From positions 34,387,847-34,451,846 of the forward strand of contig NC_091325.1 in the NCBI RefSeq assembly GCF_038502225.1: a stretch of 64,000 nucleotides of DNA, given 5' to 3'. Every line of letters starts with the position of its first letter. Within the stretch, counting starts at the first letter, position 1. Source of the stretch: Cherax quadricarinatus. Lineage: Eukaryota > Arthropoda > Malacostraca > Decapoda > Parastacidae. The notes under the pieces were generated by a model. It saw only the letters and a list, made by a program, of their open reading frames with translations, was not told where the DNA came from and made no database searches. Below, piece by piece: positions 49,401-59,405 of the stretch. The position numbers and the translations under genes are program-made.

Positions 49401-51011
49401 TATTTCTTTTTCTTCGCTCGTACACTGCGTTCTGAACGCCTGCAACTGATGTCATGTGTTGTATCTACACTGTCCCTGCTGGACTCGTCAAGGGGAGGAG
49501 GGAACTTTTGCGTGGATGCTTGTGTATTAAAAATGCCATCATCTTCACTAGAGGCAGTAATATTAACAGACTCATTAGAATCGTTAGAATCGTTAGAGTC
49601 GTTAGAGTCATCATCATAAAACTGAGGTATGCTATTCTCAGTTTCAGGAAGCAGAGGCTCGTGAGAGTTAATGGGAGACTGTGTAGGCTCCAAGGGAATA
49701 TTAGATAGGCAAGGTGAGTTACCTTGGGAAAGTTCCTGTTCAACAGGATCAGCTACAATAGCGAGAGAGTAGGCACCACTTTCTGGGGCATTGTTATGTT
49801 CAGGTGTTGACTTATCGGGTTGAGAGGAGTTGACAACCTGGGTTTGCGAGGAGGGCGATCCCTGGGCAAGGGATGACTTAGGCTTATTTTTAGATGTAGA
49901 GTATGGTACATACTTCTTGTTATGAGAAGGCTGGGTCATAATAGCCTTCACATTTTCAGGGATAATGATGGGAGTGATCCCATTAGCCATTAACAGATCA
50001 TTTAAAACCTGAGAGCAGAGTTGAATGTCACCACCTGCTGTGTCTTTGGCCACCAAGTACATTAGTTGTGCTCTCGTTATATCCCCGTCTGTGGATACCT
50101 GAGACATATGAGATGCGACTGAACCTTGTTGTTGTGTCTGTTGTAAGTGAGGGTTAGATTGGGGCGCTCCAAGAGGGGCAGAATTCCAAACATTGGAACC
50201 ATTGGTAGAGACCTGAGGAGTCCCACTTGATCCAGGCAGAGCTGGGAAGGAAGCTTGGGACATGGTTGGCGGTGCCTGGGGAGTGGTCTTCTTAGAAGTG
50301 GATAGTTTCTTGGCGTCAAGAATTTTCTGCATTTCCTTTTTTCTTTCAGAACAAATAGCAGAAACAGCATGATGTTTTCCATTACAGAGGACACATTTAG
50401 GTGTATTTTTATTGGTACAATCACGATACGAATGTTGGCCAGAGCAAATGCTACAAATTTGCCCTTGTGTACTGCATTTGTTGTTATTATGACCACTTGA
50501 AACATTGTGTCACACTGACAAAGCGTTCCATAGAAATTTGGTCAGATGTACATCTGGTGCTAAAACATTTGAAGCCATTTTGACACACAAGTTTGGCCTC
50601 CTCAGGTGTCTCGAGTATTAATTTTAAAGTTACCTTATTGTTGTTGGGATTCGAGAATTTATGTGCTTCTACAGCCCTAAGGTCAGAATTCTCGGTAATA
50701 ATGTTATCAACAATTTCATTAACAGTGCTGTGTTTCATAAAACTTTTGATTCTGGCCACAAACACAGTCCTCTGAGCTTGATAGCTGTCAGGTGCAACTG
50801 GTGTAACTCCAGAAGTCTTCAGTTTATCCAAGACATCATGCTTTAGTAGTTGAAGTAACTCTTCTTCCGAAGAGAGGAGAAGTACTGCTCCAGCGTGGGT
50901 TTGAAAAACATCCACTGGAGCAACAGTTGAATTAGAGCAAATACATTTGAGAATGTCTTTCATGGACATTTGATTTCCATCAATGCGTAATCTTACACGA
51001 ATCCTCGCCAT
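49400..51011 (-). pseudogene. LINE-B ORF1 gag-like protein with zinc knuckles, one frameshift
   Basis: ATG at 51011 (MARIRVRLRIDG) is preferred over the upstream in-frame 51053. The N-terminal part has a coiled/RRM-like character (YQAQRTVFVARIKSFMKHST). The frame breaks near 50495, just at the first knuckle (TQCFK). It continues with CSTQGQICSICSGQHSYRDC and CVLCNGKHHAVSAIC, CCHC/CCHC-type knuckles that bind element RNA. A long Ser/Gln/Pro-rich tail then ends in RSVRAKKKK with an acidic SND/SNE run (about 49560-49620). Confidence 0.85.
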
Positions 51012-51625
51012 GATGCCTGGGAAGGTGCATCTGGCAGAGGAGTTGCTTAACAAAAAGGTATCTTTCCTTAATGTTAGCCTAACATCCTATTTCAGCTGAC
51101 TTATGAAGGTCAGCCCCTAAGATAGCCTACCCTCGAGTAGTGAGGGGAAAGGGCCCAAGGCAAAGATCGGCTGGATTTTAAAAAAACACACGGGCTACCA
51201 GATGGTCAAAATGCCTTGTGTTAACTCGCCAAAGCGAAGTTGCCGAAAAAGAAGAAGATAGGACAGTCAGAAGGATAGCAATGTATGTAGTGTGTTAAGT
51301 GTGTGGGCCAGTGTTGATGTATGGGTGAGGGGAGGATGGGGAAGGATGGGGGGATGGGGATGAGAGGGGTGAACAAGCAAGCAAGTCACCGCCTTACCCT
51401 CTTGATGGGATGGGGCTCGAAGTGAATGCAAACAAGTCTCCTCTCAGCTCTGGTGAAGAACTACTCAGGATAACCCAAGTAAATTCTCGAGCAACAGTGT
51501 TCAGAGTTGCTCAGCTGAAGAGCAGGAACGACGACGTCTTCTCTCCACGGTGGCTGGGCTGTAACTCTTCTAAGCTCAGTCCCGTCAGGGAAGTCAACCC
51601 ACCTGCTCTCACCTCGGTGAAACCT

Positions 51626-51982
51626 CAGAAAACCCCAGATTTGTCAAGATTCATGCACATAAGAGTGAGTGCGAGAAATATAGAATATGTGAAATCAATG
51701 TTGGTATTATTGCAAAGAAATCCTTTGGTGAGTTGGAATGAGAATGGTGACCTTCTTACCCCCATTACTGGACGTAATATTATTGAAATATTAAATGTTT
51801 TATCAGAAAACAATGTGAAATCAGCGAGAAGAATCAATTCTGATTACTTAACAGAAATAAAGCATTTATTAAATATAACAGGTATACATTTTGATTTTGT
51901 GAGGAATACAAAAGTGAGAAGACAATTATTACATAAAGGAGGCGGTGTATGGAGAGAGGAATCATCGTGGATAACATATTAG
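51626..51982 (+). pseudogene. Maverick minor virion protein candidate, C-terminal piece
   Basis: Coding resumes after the LINE-B 5' end with RFMHIRVSARNIEYVKSM, LLQRNPLVSWNENGDLLTPI, GRNIIEILNVL and ITGIHFDFVRNTKVRRQL, ending GGGVWREESSWITY. The pattern NP.V.WN..G.L..PI.G.NI..I..........G....F.RN is, to my recollection, the C-terminal domain of the conserved Maverick gene whose start is at 45883. The upstream part of the 51410 open frame is LINE 5' UTR. Together the two pieces would give about 165 codons. Confidence 0.75.
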
Positions 51983-52043
51983 GTGAGTATATAAACTCTG
52001 TGATGATATGTTTTTACTCAGTGTGTGTTATAAGAGTGTGGAG

Positions 52044-52891
52044 ATGGCTGAACGTCTTCTATACGTCTGTAGTGATTCCAATCTTGATATATTTCCCGCC
52101 AATACACCTTCGGCTTTCATTAATAAATTATATGACCCCATTATATTAGATAATAAAATTGATTATGAGGTTGCTCTGAAAAATATAATTTACCCCAAGA
52201 CACATTATATACTGCAAAAGAATTTGAAGATATGTATTAAATATGAGAAATCTACATTAAATAAATATATGCTTAAAATTTATATGAGCAAAATTATTGG
52301 AGGTGATATGACAAGGATTTTAGAGGCAATAAATGAGGATATTAATGTAAATCTGCTAATAGCAGTTAAAAAGATAACGGGTATTATCATCCCCAAAAAC
52401 TCAATTGTGTTCACATATCATCCAGGAATAAACAGAGTGGTTATTAACTTGAAAAAAAAATTATACTACCTTCTGATATTACCAGTGGTTATGTGGGGTT
52501 GGAATTTGATAAAGAAGGAAGCGATATGTTAGGGTTCTCAGATAATGAAATTTTGTATGTCTTTACCAATAAAAAAGAGATTATTTTTAACGAGTCTGGT
52601 GTGAAGGCGGTAAACCCGCCCGATCCTGAATCAGGTATTAATTATATGTTAATATATAGTGATTTGATTGATCCCATTAATTTTGGCGATCAGTTGGTAT
52701 CTCTTTTGGGAGTAGTTGATATTAATACATTAAGATCTAATTATGACCCCACAATGTACAAACCACTTAATAAAAAGATAATTGATCAAGTGAGTATTAA
52801 GCTCGCTGATCAGAAAGGAAGGTTAATTCAATATAATGACAAGTGTTCTACTGTATGTGTACTACATTTAAGACCTATAAAACGAGAGTGA
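52044..52891 (+). pseudogene. Maverick penton-like minor capsid protein, one frameshift
   Basis: ATG at 52044 (MAERLLYVCSDSNLDIFPAN) is chosen over the in-frame 52008 because it fits the family opening. VCSDSN...FPANTPSAFINKL and DYEVALKNIIYPK match the N-terminal pattern of penton-like proteins of Mavericks. The frame is lost at or near nine A (52452-52460) and regained one base off, reading LPSDITSGYVGLEFD, DMLGFSDNEI, YMLIYSDLIDPINFGDQLVS, YKPLNKKIIDQVSIKLADQ and VCVLHLRP to TGA at 52889. These are the family's 'Y.DL..P...GD...LL..V' and C-terminal 'I.I.L.D..G' words. Predicted role: capsid vertices. Confidence 0.82.
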
Positions 52892-52928
52892 ATGATCAAG
52901 TTGAGTTAATATTGAAGGAACCGTCAAG

Positions 52929-53261
52929 ATGAGAACCAGTTTCTCCCCTCCTTCAGTGGAATCATTCCTGAAACTCTTTGATACTTCGAGGGTGAAAGGG
53001 GGAGGATTAGATGATATCATATTATATAAAGCTAGAGGGAGGGGCGGAGGATTATTGTCATTCCTCGGTGGGATGGCCAGAAAAGCAATACCATTCTTAT
53101 TGAATACCTTTGCTCCGGGAGTATTACAATACGGACAAAATGTGTTGAACGATGTTAATAATGGTATTGCATTGAAAAATTCTGCGAGAAATAGAGATGT
53201 AGAATCATTGAAGGTGTCGGACAGAAGTTATTATCCGGAGGAAGTAGAAAGATTGGTTTGA
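52929..53261 (+). CDS. Maverick 110-aa glycine-rich small protein, intact
   Basis: Starts at ATG 52929, 37 bp after the penton stop. RGRGGGLLSFLGGMARKAIP leads into LLNTFAPGVLQYGQNVLND, a likely amphipathic helix, then VNNGIALKNSARNRDVESLK. In related elements a protein with GGG..GLL..A.P.L...GK..L..G..V..DV..G.N.K.S lies between penton and capsid genes. By position and composition it resembles adenovirus core or membrane-active internal proteins, but homology is not shown. The frame is complete (110 codons). Confidence 0.7.
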   Translation: MRTSFSPPSVESFLKLFDTSRVKGGGLDDIILYKARGRGGGLLSFLGGMARKAIPFLLNTFAPGVLQYGQNVLNDVNNGIALKNSARNRDVESLKVSDRSYYPEEVERLV

Positions 53262-53339
53262 AACGATTGAAATTTAATAATAAAAGAAAGTGGAATATTT
53301 AATTAATTTTAGTTTATTGTTAACTGTCATATTGTTAGT

Positions 53340-54615
53340 ATGTCGGCTGGTGCTCTATATGTTACACCAGGGGGGCTCAACGCCCCCGTCCCCACTTATT
53401 CTCATTCCACAACTGATGGATTTCCAAAATTACCAGGACACGCCATTATTGAATCCTCAATAGCAGCTAGACGCACCTGTGAAGTATTACCAGTAAATCA
53501 AGGATCTGATAAATTTCTCGAATTTAAGAATACAAAGTTCAGAAGGTCATTTTTTAGATTTAGCGAGTCTGGCCTTGGAAATGAACATAAATATAACAAA
53601 GGAGGATGGGAGTGCACTGGGAGACGGAGATAAATATAACAAAGGAGGATGGGAGTGCACTGGGAGACGGAGATAAGGCGATATTTGTGAATTCTATAAG
53701 TCAGACAATATTCAAATCTGTGTGTTTGTATCTCAATGAACAACTTATAGAATCGAATCCATTTTATTCATATGCGGGTTATATTAAACTGTTCAAGCAT
53801 TTATCCCCATCAAAATTAGATACATTGGGAAGAATAGCATTCTTTCGTAATAATGAGACAACAAGTAGTACTATTACAACAGCTGATTTCGATGATATTA
53901 AGAAAGACGAAGGTAAATTATCGAATGGAGTGAATACTTGTTTCCCTTTGATGCTGGATGTGAGTAGTTTTCACGAATATATCCTGGATAGTGTCGAATG
54001 TCGATTGAGACTTGAATTGCATTCACCCGCATGGGCAATTATGACTCCATTAAGCGGAAAAACATATAAATATAATATTAATTCCATTAAATTATGGATC
54101 GATAAAGTTATTCCGTATACGAATGCATTAATTGCATTGAGTTCAAGCATGAGGGTAAACCCGCAGGGGTGTGAATATCTGTTCAAGATGACATTATTTA
54201 AATCATATATTCTGGCATCTAATCAAACACAATTGATCGCAGATAATCCTTGGGGACAAGTCATACCCGATAAGATATTTATTATAATAGTTGATATGAA
54301 GACATATGATGGAGGATATAATTTTAATCCATTATATTTTCAACATGAAGATTTGAATCATTTCGGGGTTACAATTAATTCAGAAATGATTCTTAATATT
54401 GACTGTAAGTTTCCTACACATGCGAGTAGGTTATATTACGCTACCTTGAAATTCTGGGTTTGGAGACTGATCATCTGATTACATATAAGAGTTTTCTCCA
54501 AGGCAGAACTATATTAGGTGTTGACCTGAGAAGTGAACAGGTCAAGAATGCTATATCTGTAGAGAAGAATGGTAATTTGAGAATAGATATGGCATTTGGT
54601 AAACCGAAATATTTT
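53340..54615 (+). pseudogene. Maverick major capsid protein (double jelly-roll type), main part, several lesions
   Basis: ATG at 53340 (MSAGALYVTPGG). Residues to about 53540 read in frame 1 (FPKLPGHAIIES, FLEFKNTKF). A one-base shift near 53545 (beside TTTTTT) then gives HFLDLASLALEMNINITKED. A 43-bp exact tandem duplication (53589-53631 and 53632-53674) shifts frame again, into DGDKAIFVNSISQTIFKSVC, LNEQLIESNPFYSYAGYI, HLSPSKLDTLGRIAFF and so on to 54478. A further shift near 54450 gives LETDHLITYKSFLQGRTI and NGNLRIDMAFGKP up to the LINE-I insertion. The words VN.I.QT.F..V...LN.......PY.YI and GNLR.D..F match F54H12.2-like Maverick capsid proteins. The C-terminus is at 63250-63346. Confidence 0.85.
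53589..53674 (+). repeat. 43-bp perfect tandem duplication in the capsid gene
   Basis: Copies 53589-53631 and 53632-53674 are identical (start aaatataacaaaggaggatg). 43 is not a multiple of 3, so it shifts the reading frame. Confidence 0.97.
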
Positions 54616-54639
54616 TCCTTTTTGCAAAGGCCCTCACAG

Positions 54640-56240
54640 GCCTCTGCTTTCCCTCTGCCTTTCATTTGACCTCAGCCTTTCGCCTCTATCAACATACAGT
54701 GTAGAGGCGAATTTTGCTAGTCCACTGCTACTCGTGCCTCTCAAATGCTCACAACTCATCGCTTTACCAACCTGAGGAATAACGACGAGTGTGCAGTCCT
54801 ACGTGAGTTGGTAACCCAGGTGTCCACACACTGAAAATTCGTCTTTCACTCCAAGACACGTGTGCTAGAAGTTCTGCAAGTTTGGAGTGAGTAACAATCT
54901 GTAGGAGTATTGCAGTGTTTGGTAACTCTTGAGAAGTCTGCCTCAGCCTGTGACCTTGAGCGAGGCACTGCATCACCTGCCTGAGACTTTCGCCCATATT
55001 GACTATGTGAAGAAAGGCGAATGTGCATGCTCAGTTACCCCTGCTGTTCTCCTGTATCCCCAACTCTCCGCCTTTAAACTCAGCCGTTCGTCGCTATCAA
55101 CGACGTGCAGTGTAGAGGTGTATTTTGCTGCCCCGCTGGTACTCGAATATGTGAGTTCTGCAAGTGCTGCAGATTTGTTGTAACTATTTGCATGAGTGGA
55201 TTACGCTGACTTAGGACATTGTGCTACCATCAGTACCTACGTAGGCTTAAAATGAGTGAGGAATGTCTGGCCTGCTGGGTGACCTTGAAAATGGCACTAT
55301 AAGACCCGCATGCCACTTACACCCATACTGCGTGTGTCTAGTGAGGTGAATGTCCCTTCCTCGACTTTCCTATTCACCGGTATCCCTTAACTCGTCGCCA
55401 TTATCTACATATGGGATAAGGGCGAGTTTAGCTGATCCAGGCCAAACAGCGCTCCAAGCCAGCCAGTGATGGCCAAGGCTACATCTGTTCTGAATCCCAG
55501 AATGCCTTTGTGAACGTTCTACAGTGTTCCGGCCGCACCTTCGGTGTTGTGAGAACTAGTTCTTATGTAGTGAAAATTTGTCTGTCATTCCAAGACACGT
55601 GTGCTAGATGTGTTAAGTGCTGCGGGTTTGGAGTAATTAACAAGTAGTACAGGGTTGGTAACTCTCGAGACGACTGTGGGCCCAGTGAATGACTTTGAAA
55701 ATTGCACTGCGACCTGCAGGCCACTACACCCATATTGCCTGTGTCTAGCGAGGTGAATATCCCTTCCTTGTCCCTTCTCCTTCCTCGATTTGGAACTCAG
55801 CCGTTCGCCTCTATTTGCTTGTGGTCTAGAGGCGGTTTTTTGCCAGACCACATGGGTGCTTGAGTGCCCGTGTCCTCTGTGCCGCACTCCGCTCATCTTG
55901 CGAGTGTCTCCTGTGTGCCTGCCTGCCTGCTGCAAGCAGGTGTCTGGGTGGTTGGCGCGGGCTTGGCGAGCACAGTCAAGCAAGCTTGAGGGCAGCACTA
56001 AAAGCTAGCCAGAACAAGCTAAGGCAGCCTGCAGTTATAGCTGTCCTAGGGCCCAGCATGTCTGTGTATACATTCTGCAGTGCTGCTGGCATACCAGTGT
56101 TTCCTGTAGTGGCTTGAGAACAATTTGACGAGCATTGCAGTGCTGACATTTTGAGTGGGACATGCCAGAGGTTCACTTATAAACATAGTAAGTTTGTGGT
56201 GATTGGCTTGTACACAGTAAACATTCATCTGTCATACTTG
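54640..56240 (+). repeat. LINE-I 5' region with about 310-410-bp diverged monomers
   Basis: A phrase like 'cagccgttcgcctctat..(n)..tctagaggcgaattttgct' recurs near 54677, 55080, 55390 and 55797. Each is followed later by 'gacacgtgtgctaga(a/t)gt.....tgc.ggtttggagt' (54853, 55595) and 'gtgaccttga' words. Each contains a small hairpin (gcctctat...gtagaggc). This looks like a tandem promoter array, as known for some LINE 5' UTRs. No ORF is credible here. Confidence 0.65.
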
Positions 56241-57752
56241 TGCTAGAAGTGTTAAGTGCTGCTTTCCCCAACAGTTAATTGTCATTTGTAAGCCTGTATT
56301 AAGACTTTAAAAGGCTCAGAGTGTGCTTCAGTGTAGCCACTCCTTACATTTGATAAATCAGTGTAATACATGCTCTGCTCAGTGTAACTGAACTATTAAA
56401 TACGGTTACATAATTAAATTGCTTGTCCTAGTGTCATTGCTGTGTTTTCTAATACATTTTCTCGTTCAGACTGAAACTTTACTGCTAAATTCCCAGTAAT
56501 ATTTCAAATTGCACTGTTCATCTGTGGTGTGAGTGTGTAACTTATGCTTTGTATTTTTACTGTGAACAAGCTTACTCCTGCATAATGTTCAGTTTCATGA
56601 ATACTTTCTCTCTTGAGTAATTCGGTTACCTTTCAACTGTGTTAAGCAAGAGTCAGCCTGTTAACATCTATGTTCCTTGCCATCTCATCTAGTGGGTCTA
56701 GCGCCTAGTTGAAATTGTAATAGTAACAATTTGCAATTATTATACTTCTAGTTATACATTGTGTAAATTGTTTTAGACTATTTGATCAACTGGATTGTAG
56801 TGTTTAACTTCTGATACACCAATTTAATGACTGCAGACACGCACTGACACATAATAAACACATTAAAACGCTGGTACCTCTCCAGAAGCTGGGCCTAGTG
56901 TGTGACCTTGAGAATTGAGTGTGTTTATTACGGCCAGCGGTGTACCACTCTCACCTATATTTACATCAACACAAGTGTATTCTAAGTGATAAAGTGTACA
57001 CTTGGTGTACTTGGTAACACTTGTCATACATAGTAACGCGTGTGTAAGTGAGATTGTTTAGGTACTGGTTCATCTATCTACAGCTGCACACTTATGCTTG
57101 CATACATGTATAACATAGTAACGTGTGAGTTACCCAGGATGGACCAAGCGAGTCGACCAGAGTGATTTATCTCATTGTCATTGTAACATTACCTATTTTT
57201 TTTTTTTAAGTAATACTGTTTACAATCTATGGTTGGGGTAAGAGGTTGTCTTCAGCATTCATTGTGATGTCTGCTATATTATTATTTCAGTGAGGTACAT
57301 TAGGTGGCAGTAGCCTGAACTAACTCAAGTGGAAGTTATTGAATTTGAACCTCATGTTTAATGTGATGTATGTCAGAATTCTAATTTTATGCTCAATATT
57401 ACCTAATTTGTCTCTCTCTCTCTCTCTCTCTCTCTTTTCATCTTTGTAATTTGTGATAAGGTGTAAGACCTCGCCTGTACCATCCATTATATCATTATAT
57501 GTACCATATTATTAACACACATACAAGAGGTCTCTGAGTGTGTTTTTGGTGGGGTGTGTGTCGTATTGAGTGGTGGTGGTCTGGGTTGAGTATGGTTGGA
57601 GGTGTTCATTGAACTTGAGCACTTGTGTCTTGTGATCTATTTTGGACTTCTGACTTTGTAGTGAATATTTGCTCTTGCATAAGCTATAAGGGAAAGATAA
57701 GCGAGGAATTCTTGTGTTGTGAGTCTTACACCAGATATCATCACTGGCAAAC
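56241..57752 (+). other. LINE-I 5' UTR, non-repetitive part
   Basis: No open frame. A (TC)n run lies at 57413-57434. Just before ORF1 the text is 'cttacaccagatatcatcactggcaaac'. Probably an untranslated leader, though an independent repeat cannot be excluded. Confidence 0.4.
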
Positions 57753-59360
57753 ATGGCAACTGTCATAGAGGAACCTATTTCTGCAGGTGATGGAAATGAT
57801 GATAGCTTCCAGACCTTTAAAAGTAAACAAAAGAGAAAAAGTGAGAAAGGGCTAGAGCGTCGACGTAGTCAGACTCACTTGACTCGTACACAATGTGATA
57901 CTAAACGTCCTTGGTGCACAGAGGTTGCAAGAAGTCTTTCTTCAAAGGAAGAATGTGTTAAGCTGAACTTCCCTGACAACACCCCGCTGCCTGCTAAGTG
58001 TGCATGGCTAATGGAAGCTGTAAACAAGCATCCTAACTCAAGGATCCAATTTAGGAAAAACACACACAACTTTGTGTTTGTGGAACAGAATAAAGAGCTG
58101 ATCAATGATCTACTTAGTACACCTTATGGGGATATTAAGCTGCTCCGACCTCCATCAGACACTCACCACTTTAAAAAATGGGTCAGTATCATAATCTTTG
58201 GATACCCTCTCTGCATGGACCCATCCCATCTGACTCTAAGTGAGCATATCATCAAGCCTAAAAGACTTAAAGGAAAATCCCAAATTATTGCCAGTTGGGT
58301 GGGTCCTGTGCCCCTCCCCCGGAATATCTGGGTGCATGGTTTACGTTTCCTAAACATCGAAGTGTACCTACCCCCTAAACGTAGGTGTTACAAATGCCAG
58401 CACTATGGCCATGTTGCAGTAGACTGTGGAATACTACATTCTTGGTGTGGTAAGTGTGCTGGGAAACATTCCACTAGAGAATGCACAGTAGGCCCTGACA
58501 GCCGAAAATTTAAGTGTATTAACTGTAAAGAAGTTGGGGTTACAGTTTCCCACAAGGACTGCAGTCAGAACCCAAACATCCTTCGATGTAAACCTGATAA
58601 CAGTCCTTTAATGGTAACTGAGGATGGGGCCATCCAGTCTACCACAGCCAGATCTGAGACTGAACCTCTGCAAAGTGTGCAAGAACCCCACCTCACTGCA
58701 AAGGATTCTGGTGATACCAGAATGCCATCACACACACCAGCTGTGGAGGAGCTAGCCATCCCTGCTAGCACATATGGAACTACTGGTCTGCCACTACAGA
58801 TACCTATGGCTACACCTGAATATGGGGATGAGTTTGTCATTTATCCCAATACACACAACTACAACAGTCAGACGGACACCACACAGGTAACCTCCCTGGA
58901 AATTGGAGATGAGTCAGATGCACAGGACCTACCTGCAATGAATGATGAAATAGAGAACACTAATGTAACCATGGTACCTGTTAAGGTGATAGGTGTTAAA
59001 GAAAGCACTAACTCAGAAGTGCCATCCTCCGGAGAGGCATTGGATTCGCCTGACCTTCCTCATATTATAACAAATTTCCAGAAAAAAATTGAGCATCTTG
59101 AACAGATCCTGACAAGTTTAATAAATATACGTAATCAGGATGATGCTCTTGAGCATGGTGATGATGTCAAAAGTGCAGCAATCTCCGTTCAGCTTCCAGC
59201 AATTTGTGAGAAAGAATCCCATAACTCTTGCCTTCAAGACTTGCCTTTTAACTGGCTGCCAAAGTGCCGAAAAATGCTTAAAAATAAAGGTCCTGAAGAT
59301 AAAGACGTACAAACTATGCTATTTGCTCTTAAGTATCTGCACACCGTAGTCAAAACATAA
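57753..59360 (+). CDS. LINE-I ORF1, gag-like zinc-knuckle protein, intact
   Basis: 535 codons from ATG at 57753, in good context (caaacATGG). The N-terminal part is basic (KSKQKRKSEKGLERRRSQ), then an RRM-like region (NFVFVEQNKELINDLLST). Three CCHC-type knuckles at about residues 211-275: CYKCQHYGHVAVDC, CGKCAGKHSTREC and CINCKEVGVTVSHKDC. The C-terminal half is acidic and Thr/Ser-rich, with a short coiled-coil candidate (ITNFQKKIEHLEQILTSLI). It would coat element RNA. The ORF2 ATG lies 45 bp downstream. The frame shows no lesion. Confidence 0.88.
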   Translation: MATVIEEPISAGDGNDDSFQTFKSKQKRKSEKGLERRRSQTHLTRTQCDTKRPWCTEVARSLSSKEECVKLNFPDNTPLPAKCAWLMEAVNKHPNSRIQFRKNTHNFVFVEQNKELINDLLSTPYGDIKLLRPPSDTHHFKKWVSIIIFGYPLCMDPSHLTLSEHIIKPKRLKGKSQIIASWVGPVPLPRNIWVHGLRFLNIEVYLPPKRRCYKCQHYGHVAVDCGILHSWCGKCAGKHSTRECTVGPDSRKFKCINCKEVGVTVSHKDCSQNPNILRCKPDNSPLMVTEDGAIQSTTARSETEPLQSVQEPHLTAKDSGDTRMPSHTPAVEELAIPASTYGTTGLPLQIPMATPEYGDEFVIYPNTHNYNSQTDTTQVTSLEIGDESDAQDLPAMNDEIENTNVTMVPVKVIGVKESTNSEVPSSGEALDSPDLPHIITNFQKKIEHLEQILTSLINIRNQDDALEHGDDVKSAAISVQLPAICEKESHNSCLQDLPFNWLPKCRKMLKNKGPEDKDVQTMLFALKYLHTVVKT

Positions 59361-59405
59361 TAGTTTTACCATCTTATGAACAAGAGATTGTAATAACTCA
59401 CTACA

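Larger units (their letters stand above)
46029..51625 (-). mobile_element. LINE-B, near full length, inserted in a Maverick gene
   Basis: The 3' end is at 46029 (minus strand), and 3' UTR to 46513 includes a T run of about 53 at 46292-46344. ORF2 and ORF1 follow, and a 5' UTR extends to about 51625. It is colinear with the fragment at 4163-7447, and its 3' end is shared with LINE-C. The exact 5' edge is judged from where Maverick-like protein sequence resumes. No clear target-site duplication. Confidence 0.88.

Noticed and set aside
51979..52021. Short intron after the minor virion protein (GTGAGT...CTCAG)
   Set aside because: Only about 39 bp, and the reading frame already ends properly before it.
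55585..56228. Cysteine-rich or basic ORFs in the LINE-I leader
   Set aside because: Short, overlapping on both strands, and within diverged tandem monomers.
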